DNA from: Deltaproteobacteria bacterium
Lineage (GTDB): Bacteria > Desulfobacterota > Desulfuromonadia > Desulfuromonadales > Geopsychrobacteraceae
NCBI GenBank assembly: GCA_009993495.1
Contig: JAACTI010000054.1
Coordinates: 1-11,082, forward strand
Reading direction: 5' to 3'
Length of the DNA: 11,082 bases
Part shown: piece by piece, positions 1 through 6,262 of the stretch
Layout: each line of letters starts with the position of its first letter
Position numbering within the stretch: the first letter of the stretch is position 1
Program-made: the position numbers and the translations under genes
Notes under the pieces: generated by a model
Told to the model about the DNA's origin: nothing
Seen by the model: only the letters and a program-made list of their open reading frames with translations
The model's database searches: none

Positions 1-401
1 TGGAAACCGGCACGGCGGCAGGGTCGCAGATGATCGACCAGATGGACACACAGCTTGACGCTATGGTGTCAGCCTGGACCTCCACCATCCTCAGCAACCT
101 GGAGGACCCGATTACCCAGGCTAATATGGATCTGCTGAAGATCGACGACCGCGAACCGCTGGAGGCCTTCATCAAGTCGAAGGAACTGCCGGTGCCGCTT
201 GACAGCAACTTTGTCCATGCCCTGAAGGAGGTCCTTTCCGGACTGGTCAAGGTCACCGTCAAGGCGCAGGAGCTGCAACAGGCCCTGCAAGTCACCGCTG
301 GCCCGGCCACCCCGACTGAGATGAAAAAACGCTTTGAGGAGTACATCGATCAACTCACCAAGGGCAAGGACCCGGCCAAGGTGCGGATCGTCATGGAATG
401 A
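1..401 (+). CDS. brxC: BREX type III BrxC/PglY-type ATPase, C-terminal fragment
   Basis: The reading frame is open from the first base (codons in phase from base 3) to TGA at 399-401, so this is the last ~132 residues of a larger protein. The ATG at 30 is internal and should not be taken as the start. The visible part is soluble, helical and charged, and ends in a basic segment (KKRFEEYIDQLTKGKDPAKV) resembling the C-terminus I know from the large DUF6079 ATPases called BrxC or PglY in type III BREX. The P-loop domain would lie upstream, so no catalytic motif can be checked. In BREX this protein is a core component needed for defence and usually precedes pglX, as here. Family assignment relies on the tail sequence plus context. 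An unrelated large protein remains possible but less likely. Confidence 0.72.
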   Translation, partial: ETGTAAGSQMIDQMDTQLDAMVSAWTSTILSNLEDPITQANMDLLKIDDREPLEAFIKSKELPVPLDSNFVHALKEVLSGLVKVTVKAQELQQALQVTAGPATPTEMKKRFEEYIDQLTKGKDPAKVRIVME

Positions 402-425
402 GAGTGACTAAGCGAGTGACCAACT
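402..425 (+). repeat. Imperfect 12-bp tandem repeat (GAGTGACYAA words)
   Basis: Immediately after the brxC stop, GAGTGACTAAGC (402-413) is followed by GAGTGACCAACT (414-425), identical at 9 of 12 positions. The core word GTGACCAA recurs at 450-457 and, inverted, at 435-442. The 12-bp spacing is close to one helical turn, which would suit a DNA-binding protein, but the words can also pair with the inverted copy in RNA. Function is unknown. Confidence 0.5.
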
Positions 426-431
426 TCGCCG

Positions 432-460
432 AGCTTGGTCACCCGCAAAGTGACCAAGCT
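432..460 (+). repeat. Perfect 11-bp inverted repeat (hairpin) between brxC and pglX
   Basis: AGCTTGGTCAC (432-442) and GTGACCAAGCT (450-460) are exact reverse complements separated by a 7-nt loop, CCGCAAA. Bases outside the stem (431 and 461, both G) do not pair. No T-run follows, so it is not a standard intrinsic terminator. It ends 26 bases before the first candidate pglX start codon. It could be an operator palindrome, an mRNA-stabilising or processing hairpin, or part of an attenuator with the upstream GTGACYAA copies. Confidence 0.6.
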
Positions 461-479
461 GAGAAACCAGACGAAAGCC

Positions 480-484
480 AAGGA
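480..484 (+). promoter_or_regulatory. Ribosome binding site that decides the pglX start
   Basis: AAGGA at 480-484 is the only Shine-Dalgarno-like word before pglX. It lies 2 nt from the ATG at 487 but 8 nt from the in-frame ATG at 493. The spacing favours initiation at 493, which would remove two residues (Met-Lys) from the longest reading. Confidence 0.5.
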
Positions 485-486
485 TT

Positions 487-3294
487 ATGAAGATGAAAGA
501 AAACAGTTTGTTCGACTCGCTGCTTGAAGAGCCGCAGAAGCCCTCCGGCCCGGTGACTTGCCTCGGCATGACGTTCGAGGACGACGAGGCCCGTCGTGCC
601 CATTTCACCGAGGAGCTCCAAAAGAAGCTGCAGGACCCGGACTTTCGCAAGATCGAAGGCTTTCCCATAGGTAGCGACGAAGACATCCTGAATCTGAGCG
701 ATCCGCCTTACTACACCGCCTGCCCGAACCCCTGGCTCGCCGACTTCATCGCCGAATGGGAGGCGCAAAAGCCAGAACAGCCCGATGGCTACCACTATCA
801 CCGTGAGCCTTTTGCGGCCGACGTGAGTGAGGGGAAAAACGACCCAATTTACAACGCGCACTCCTATCACACCAAGGTACCGCATAAGGCCATCATGCGT
901 TACATCCTCCATTACACGCAGCCGGGGGATATTGTGTTTGACGGTTTCTGCGGAACCGGCATGACGGGGGTGGCTGGTGCATTGTGTGGAGAACTCGGAA
1001 GTGTGCGCACTCCGTCTGTAAAAGGCGCTTCCGTTGGAGAACGAAAAGTCCTTATTTCTGACCTTTCGCCAATTGCATCTTTCATCTCTAGTAGCCTTTT
1101 AAGGCCAGTTTCGAGCTCATCTTATACGAAAGAAGTAAAGCGAATTTGCAGTGAAATCGAGCGGGACTACGGCCATCTTTACGCAACAAATCACAATGGA
1201 TGGAAAGTTCGAGACCGGAAAGCACTTGAGCACAAGGCATATTTCCGCAGAGGAGATCAAAAAGGACAAGTCGAGTTCACAATTTATTCTGATGCCATAA
1301 GGTGTCCCGAATGTAGTCACGAAACGACTTATTACGAAGTGGCTGTAGACGAGGCAAATGATGCTTTGTATAGCGAGATCCGATGCCCTGCATGTGATTC
1401 AGTGATACCTGAAGGAAAATGGGAGACTGTCTTCACAAACACATATGACCCAGTTCTTAGGAAGCCCATTAATATTTCGAAAATTGTCCCCGTAATTATT
1501 AATTACACCGTTGGCAAAACGAGACATGAAAAATTGGTTGACAGTGAGGATTTGGCTGCAATTCACGAAGCTGAAAAACTACTAGAAACGATTAGCTTGC
1601 CTTCTGTGCAGATGATGCCAGGAAAGGAAACACAACGTAACTCAGGCATAGGGATTACTCATATTCATCATTTTTTTACCACTCGTGAGCACCTCTTTGT
1701 GGCGTTGCTCATAGAGAGAATAAAAGCACTTAAAGATTTAAACATAAGATTGCTCCTTATGTTTGCCCTGACATCATCTCTTCCATATGCATCGCGCATG
1801 CGCCGGTTCCGCGCTGATAGAAAAGGTGGAGGTCCTCTTTCAGGAACATTGTATGTTAGCTCATTAATCACGCCACCACATGTGTTAAGAACTTTTGAGC
1901 GTAATGCAAAGACTATCGGAGATACCCTATCCAACCCCGTTTCTAAATCACGTAGTCAGGTTGTCTCTACTCAAAGCGCTGATTGTTTGCGTAATATGCC
2001 AGATAACTCAATCGACTACATTTTCACAGACCCACCATTTGGACACAACTTCGATTATTCTGAGCTTAATTTTTTCTGGGAAGCCTTTTTAGGCGTTTTT
2101 ACAAATCAGACGCCAGAAGCGATTGTCAGTACATCTCAGAAGAAAGGTGTCGAAGAATATCGTCATTTGATGGAGGCTTGTTTTCGAGAATATTACAGAG
2201 TGTTGAAACCCGGGCATTGGATTACGGTGGAATTCTCCAACACTAAAGCATCGGTGTGGAATGCTATCCAATCCGCACTTGAGCGTTGCGGGTTCGTTGT
2301 GGCCAATGTTGCCAGCCTCGACAAAAAGCAACATTCATTCAAGGCAGTAATGACGCCAACTGCAGTAAAACAAGACCTCATTATCACTGCATATAAGCCC
2401 AATGGAGGTCTTGAAGAGAGATTTGAACGAGAAGCGGCGACGGAAGAAGGTGTTTGGGATTTTGTTCGCACCCACCTCAATTATCTTCCGGTGATTAAGC
2501 AGCACGGGGGAATGCTGCAAATGATTCCAGAAAGAGATCCCCGTATTCTATTTGACCAGATGGTGGCTTATTACGTCAGAAAAGGATACCCGGTACCCAT
2601 CTCCAGCCAGGAGTTCCAAGTTGGCTTGTCACAGCGCTTCATTGATAGGGATGGGATGTATTTTCTTTCTGAGCAAGTCGCAGAATATGACCGCAAGAAG
2701 ATGACATCGCAGCAACTTGTCCAGGCATCGCTATTTGTTTCAGATGAAGCGTCCGCTATTCAATGGTTGAGACAGGTAATTAAAGAAAAGCCTCAGACGT
2801 TTCAAGATGTACACCCGTTATTCATTAAGGAGACTCAGCGGGCCTGGAACAAAAACGAGTCGTCGCTAGAGCTTTCGACGCTTCTTGAGCAGAATTTTTT
2901 ACGCTACGACGGCAAAGGCCCGGTGCCCGAGCAGATCCACGCTTACCTCTCCACCAACTGGAAGGAGCTGCGTAACCTGCCCAAGGATGACCCGACCCTG
3001 GTCACCAAGGCCCGTGACCGCTGGTACGTGCCCGATCCCAACAAGGCAGGCGACCTTGAGAAATTGCGCGAGAAGGCGCTGCTCAAGGAGTTCGAGGAAT
3101 ACAAAGAGGTCAAAAAGAAACTCAAGGTCTTCCGCCTGGAGGCTGTCCGCGCTGGATTCAAGAAAGCCTGGCAGGAGCGCGATTACGCCGTCATCGTCGC
3201 CGTGGCCGACAAGATCCCCAACAACGTCCTGGAAGAAGATCCCAAGCTGCTCATGTGGTACGACCAGGCAGTAACACGGATGGGAGGCGAATAG
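487..3294 (+). CDS. pglX: BREX type III DNA methyltransferase PglX (PglXI type)
   Basis: A probable amino-methyltransferase that marks host DNA for BREX, of 935 residues counted from ATG 487 (the ATG at 493 is better spaced from the RBS). The N-terminal region has SDPPYYTACPNPW around D72, a motif I recall from related methylases. The SAM-binding motif I is DGFCGTG (D152-G158), followed by an acidic SDLSP stretch. A zinc-ribbon-like pair follows, C273-PE-C276 and C300-PA-C303. Catalytic motif IV is TDPPFGHNFDYSE, with D515-PPF. The order motif I, insertion, motif IV is alpha-like. The C-terminal ~130 residues are charged and helical. It follows brxC after an 85-bp gap and ends 3 bp before the ATPase gene. 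The ends are GC-rich but the middle (about 990-2900) is AT-rich, suggesting a replaced core. N6-adenine versus N4-cytosine specificity cannot be settled from motif IV alone. DPPF fits N6-adenine. Confidence 0.85.
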   Translation: MKMKENSLFDSLLEEPQKPSGPVTCLGMTFEDDEARRAHFTEELQKKLQDPDFRKIEGFPIGSDEDILNLSDPPYYTACPNPWLADFIAEWEAQKPEQPDGYHYHREPFAADVSEGKNDPIYNAHSYHTKVPHKAIMRYILHYTQPGDIVFDGFCGTGMTGVAGALCGELGSVRTPSVKGASVGERKVLISDLSPIASFISSSLLRPVSSSSYTKEVKRICSEIERDYGHLYATNHNGWKVRDRKALEHKAYFRRGDQKGQVEFTIYSDAIRCPECSHETTYYEVAVDEANDALYSEIRCPACDSVIPEGKWETVFTNTYDPVLRKPINISKIVPVIINYTVGKTRHEKLVDSEDLAAIHEAEKLLETISLPSVQMMPGKETQRNSGIGITHIHHFFTTREHLFVALLIERIKALKDLNIRLLLMFALTSSLPYASRMRRFRADRKGGGPLSGTLYVSSLITPPHVLRTFERNAKTIGDTLSNPVSKSRSQVVSTQSADCLRNMPDNSIDYIFTDPPFGHNFDYSELNFFWEAFLGVFTNQTPEAIVSTSQKKGVEEYRHLMEACFREYYRVLKPGHWITVEFSNTKASVWNAIQSALERCGFVVANVASLDKKQHSFKAVMTPTAVKQDLIITAYKPNGGLEERFEREAATEEGVWDFVRTHLNYLPVIKQHGGMLQMIPERDPRILFDQMVAYYVRKGYPVPISSQEFQVGLSQRFIDRDGMYFLSEQVAEYDRKKMTSQQLVQASLFVSDEASAIQWLRQVIKEKPQTFQDVHPLFIKETQRAWNKNESSLELSTLLEQNFLRYDGKGPVPEQIHAYLSTNWKELRNLPKDDPTLVTKARDRWYVPDPNKAGDLEKLREKALLKEFEEYKEVKKKLKVFRLEAVRAGFKKAWQERDYAVIVAVADKIPNNVLEEDPKLLMWYDQAVTRMGGE
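990..2900 (+). other. AT-rich segment inside pglX (compositional island)
   Basis: GC content counted by hand on 60-base lines is about 72% at 541-600, 35% at 1441-1500, 37% at 2041-2100 and 65% at 3001-3060. The fall begins shortly after the motif I codons (940-960) and the rise is abrupt near 2900. The reading frame is intact throughout, so this is not a disrupting insertion. It looks like homologous exchange of the central part of a functional gene, with breakpoints in better-conserved ends. Boundaries are approximate. Confidence 0.6.
3282..3287 (+). promoter_or_regulatory. Ribosome binding site of the DUF3696-type ATPase gene
   Basis: GGGAGG at 3282-3287 lies within the last codons of pglX, 10 nt before the ATG at 3298. 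The pglX stop (3292-3294) falls between the site and the start, so translation of the ATPase is probably coupled to pglX. Confidence 0.55.
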
Positions 3295-3297
3295 CCC

Positions 3298-5220
3298 ATG
3301 ATTACCAAATGGAAGGTCTTCAACTTTAAATCGATTCGCGAGGAAACCGAGCTGGATCTCGGCCCGCTTACGATCTTCGCTGGCGCAAACAGCAGTGGGA
3401 AGAGCACATTTATTCAATCTGTCCTTCTCGTTGCGCAGACATTGGCTCATAAAGTCGGATCACGATCTGTCGTATTGAATGGTGCTCTCACAAGCTTAGG
3501 CCAGTTTGACGACCTGAAGTCCAATGGCGGCGAGTCGGACCAGATCACCATCAAATGTACATGTCGGCCGCTGCCGAATCAGGATGCTGTACCCCCGAGG
3601 CGCTCTCAATTCGCCCCCCGTAGCGCTATTTACTATGGGCCGCGCTCCAATCAGCTTCAGGAAATCGCTTGCGAGATCTCTTTTGATGCCGATCCATCAA
3701 GCTCCCAGCGTGATCTGTTTCAAATCCAACCTCGGCTTTTTGCCACCCAGTTGTCCTGCGTATCCAGAGACGAGGACAACGTTGATCAAAAAGCAGACAT
3801 CTCTATTCACCAATCCACCAAGGCCATCTCCGAGATTGAAGGCGCTGATGGCACAAGTGAAATCGACGATCAGCTACGTGCCAGTTTGGCTTACGCAGTT
3901 GAACTGGACGAGAGCTCCATGACCGAGGTTAAGGAGGATTTTCGTTCGGCCAAGCCTATCGGCTGCATGCTGAGACACTTCCTTCCTGAGAGAATCGTTT
4001 ACGCCATCGATACCATCGCAGAGGACGCGAACGCCATCGCCATAGCTCTCCAGGATGATGGCCGACGTGCCATAGGCTTACGGCGCAGCATGGGAAGGGA
4101 GATTCTTCTTTCCGAAGAGATCATTGCGGTCTTGCGCGAAGTCCTCGAAGGCACTATCGATTTCGACCAAGCTTTCAAGGACAAGTATCGGCAGGAGTCA
4201 CTTTTCGGTACTGAGTCCGAGACACTTACATTCCGGGCTTGGCATGAACGGCTGCGCAGCCTCCCACGCGATGAGCGCCTGAAGGTTCAGCAGGTACTGC
4301 GTGAGCGTGAGGACCTTTTTGACCGCATTCATGCGGCCATGAAGGGCTCTGTTGCCCAAAGGCCAGAATCACATGCATTCGCCCCACTGAGACCACCTCG
4401 TTTAATAGCCGAGGCCACCTGGTATCTGGACAATTTCTTCGCCTCCTCCTTGAAATACCTCGGCCCATTGAGGGATGCTCCCAAACCGCTGTATCCGCTC
4501 GCGCCAGCAGCTGACCCACATGACGTAGGCTTACGCGGAGAACACACTGCTTCCATTCTTGAACTGCACAAGAACAAGAAGATCCGCTACATCCCTTCGG
4601 CAAATTTCAAAGCCCCGGTAATTGACCGCAAAACGGTTACCCGGACACTCGAAGCGGCGGTTATCGATTGGCTCCAATATCTGGGTGTGGCCAGTTCGGT
4701 AAAAAGCCGCGATCAGGGGAAATTGGGGCACGAGCTGAAGGTGGGGCTTTTCAATTCGGATAGCACGCATGACCTCACGCATGTGGGCGTAGGTGTCAGC
4801 CAGGTTTTGCCAATTCTCGTCATGTGCCTTCTCGCTGACACGGACTCTACACTCGTTTTTGAGCAGCCGGAGTTGCATCTTCATCCGAAGGTTCAGACCC
4901 TGCTCGGCGACTTTTTCCTTTCGATGGCGCTATGCAACAAGCAGTGCATTGTTGAAACCCACAGCGAATATTTCATCGACCGCCTCCGTTTCCGAATTGC
5001 AGCGGCATCACCCGAGAAGGAGCTCAACAGCCAGGCCAAGATTTACTTCGTGGAAAAGCCGTCGCAGGGTTCATCTTTCCGAGAGGTGGTGATTAACGAG
5101 TACGGAGCCATCTCAGACTGGCCGGAAGGGTTCTTTGACCAGTCTCAACAGCAGGCCGAGGAAATTTTGAGAGCTGCGGCGATGAAGCGGAAAGCAAGCC
5201 GGAGGAATAAAGATGGATAG
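3298..5220 (+). CDS. DUF3696-type AAA/ABC (SMC-like) ATPase, non-canonical BREX cassette gene
   Basis: A 640-residue P-loop ATPase of the split ABC/SMC type seen in many defence modules. The N-terminus (WKVFNFKSIREE) leads to Walker A GANSSGKST (G29-T37). The ABC signature is VGVGVSQ (496-502), Walker B is LVFEQPELHLHP (E522, E525), and an H-loop ETHSEYF follows with H555. The C-terminus carries the DUF3696 hallmark INEYGAISDWPEGFFD (599-614). Between about residues 60 and 460 lies a long, charged region without a motif I recognise. The two ATPase halves should fold into one head that works as a dimer. No nuclease or TOPRIM motif is visible, so any toxic activity probably belongs to the next gene, whose start overlaps this stop by 8 bp. 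It is not part of the canonical type III BREX set. GC is about 53% in a counted line, lower than the BREX core. Fold assignment is firm; role is inferred. Confidence 0.85.
   Translation: MITKWKVFNFKSIREETELDLGPLTIFAGANSSGKSTFIQSVLLVAQTLAHKVGSRSVVLNGALTSLGQFDDLKSNGGESDQITIKCTCRPLPNQDAVPPRRSQFAPRSAIYYGPRSNQLQEIACEISFDADPSSSQRDLFQIQPRLFATQLSCVSRDEDNVDQKADISIHQSTKAISEIEGADGTSEIDDQLRASLAYAVELDESSMTEVKEDFRSAKPIGCMLRHFLPERIVYAIDTIAEDANAIAIALQDDGRRAIGLRRSMGREILLSEEIIAVLREVLEGTIDFDQAFKDKYRQESLFGTESETLTFRAWHERLRSLPRDERLKVQQVLREREDLFDRIHAAMKGSVAQRPESHAFAPLRPPRLIAEATWYLDNFFASSLKYLGPLRDAPKPLYPLAPAADPHDVGLRGEHTASILELHKNKKIRYIPSANFKAPVIDRKTVTRTLEAAVIDWLQYLGVASSVKSRDQGKLGHELKVGLFNSDSTHDLTHVGVGVSQVLPILVMCLLADTDSTLVFEQPELHLHPKVQTLLGDFFLSMALCNKQCIVETHSEYFIDRLRFRIAAASPEKELNSQAKIYFVEKPSQGSSFREVVINEYGAISDWPEGFFDQSQQQAEEILRAAAMKRKASRRNKDG
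5201..5205 (+). promoter_or_regulatory. Strong ribosome binding site of the unknown partner gene
   Basis: GGAGG at 5201-5205 (extending as GGAGGAA) lies 7 nt before the ATG at 5213, inside the last codons of the ATPase. This fixes the start of the partner gene and supports its high, coupled translation. Confidence 0.65.
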
Positions 5221-6262
5221 CCTGCCCAGCGTAACGATTGACGCAGGCGTGCTCGCTGTTCCCCATGTTGATTGCGCCAAGGATGATGCTTTCCAGTACG
5301 TGGACACGCTACTGGACTGGAGCAAGTTGCTTGATGAGCCCTGGGTCGCCATTTACATGAGCGAGCGGGCTTCAGAGTCCCTTTTTGCCGATGGCTTGTA
5401 TCCACTGAGGGATCAACTCAGAGAACTGTTTAATGCCCACGGCATAGTAGAATACGACGTCAATACGGTTGCGAGAATTGCCAACCAGCTTCTGGCGATC
5501 ACTCCATCCTTTGAAACCTACTATCGGGTCAAGGATGTCTTGTCAGAACATTTGGAAACAGATCCGGATGTTATTCGCCTGACAACCCATGACGGCCTCC
5601 AGTCCGATCTTGCCCGATGCATCACGTTGATCGCCGTTCTACGCAAGCACTGCTCCCAACCTCTTGGGGGCCATTCGCTCATACTGAGAGAAGCGCCCAA
5701 ACAGGTAATCCAGGTAAGAGCCCATATTCACGAGCTCGAACATTCCAGAGACGATATCCCGGTATTGTCGTGCCCGCCCGAGTTCTTTGAAGGCGATGTG
5801 TTGGTCTGTGACGATTTTCGGGGCCTGATCGATTGTCTCGATGAATCCGCCATTCTGGTTGGCGCGTCTGATGACCTTGGAATTGAACTCGCCGTCCGAA
5901 TCGCTCTGTTCAAAAATGCGACTGCGCAAGGTGATTCTCCTGACTGGGGCGGCGTGATTGTTCCAGCCATAGGGTCAAAATTCCGGGAGTTGTGCCAGCA
6001 GGTTTGTGCTGACCAAGGGGATTCTGTACCACCCAAGATACTTCGATCAATCATAGAGACTATCAAAGGAAACAATCTTCCAGCCGTACATGCTTTGCGA
6101 ACAGGATCTGGCGGGGATGATCCGCAAAGAATGCGAGGCTCCGATAAGGCGCAGCGTCGTGATATTGATAGGGAATTCCATCTTCATTACTGGGAGTGCG
6201 CCGACGGGACAGTCGAATTGGCGTCAGTGGTTTATCACAATGATTTTTCAATTCCGGGATGA
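5213..6262 (+). CDS. Unknown protein partnered with the DUF3696-type ATPase, candidate effector
   Basis: This 349-residue protein belongs to no family I can name with confidence. The start is fixed by a strong RBS 7 nt upstream, and it overlaps the ATPase stop by 8 bp. The first ~60 residues (SVTIDAGVLAVP with D10, then YMSERASESL with E51/E55) loosely resemble the opening of a PIN-like fold, a weak hint only. The middle is mixed alpha/beta and acidic. The C-terminal ~55 residues look most like a conserved functional module: TGSGGDDPQR (297-306), an RRDIDREFHLHYW stretch (315-327) rich in Arg, Asp and His, and a final GTVELASVVYHNDFSIP strand pattern with H342, N343 and D344. Such polar clusters could be a nuclease or RNase-toxin active site. 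No signal peptide or membrane segment is seen. By analogy with other ATPase/effector pairs it may be the effector kept in check by the ATPase. That is inference. Confidence 0.8.
   Translation: MDSLPSVTIDAGVLAVPHVDCAKDDAFQYVDTLLDWSKLLDEPWVAIYMSERASESLFADGLYPLRDQLRELFNAHGIVEYDVNTVARIANQLLAITPSFETYYRVKDVLSEHLETDPDVIRLTTHDGLQSDLARCITLIAVLRKHCSQPLGGHSLILREAPKQVIQVRAHIHELEHSRDDIPVLSCPPEFFEGDVLVCDDFRGLIDCLDESAILVGASDDLGIELAVRIALFKNATAQGDSPDWGGVIVPAIGSKFRELCQQVCADQGDSVPPKILRSIIETIKGNNLPAVHALRTGSGGDDPQRMRGSDKAQRRDIDREFHLHYWECADGTVELASVVYHNDFSIPG

Larger units (their letters stand above)
3298..6262 (+). other. Two-gene ATPase/partner cassette embedded in the BREX operon
   Basis: The ATPase and the unknown gene after it form a tight pair between pglX and brxHII, which are adjacent in the canonical type III order. 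GC in counted lines is about 53% (4381-4440) and 58% (5581-5640), against about 70% in brxHII (7021-7080). The outer junctions are as compact as those of native operon members (3-nt gap, ATGA overlap), and I saw no terminal repeats, integrase or transposase. This suggests long co-residence or insertion by homologous recombination. Confidence 0.6.

Noticed and set aside
30..401. A complete small gene starting at ATG 30
   Set aside because: The same frame is open back to the first base and there is no RBS before base 30, so this is the tail of a longer gene.
432..460. Intrinsic terminator after brxC
   Set aside because: The stem is perfect, but the following bases (GAGAAACCAG) contain no T-run on either reading, and the operon continues downstream.
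2899..3450. A 183-codon minus-strand frame across the pglX/ATPase junction
   Set aside because: It spans two well-supported + strand genes, including the ATPase Walker A, and has no RBS or motif of its own.
3298..6262. Septu or PARIS as the identity of the ATPase/partner pair
   Set aside because: The partner shows no HNH motif as in PtuB and no DUF4435/TOPRIM signature as in AriB. The ATPase has a DUF3696 tail.
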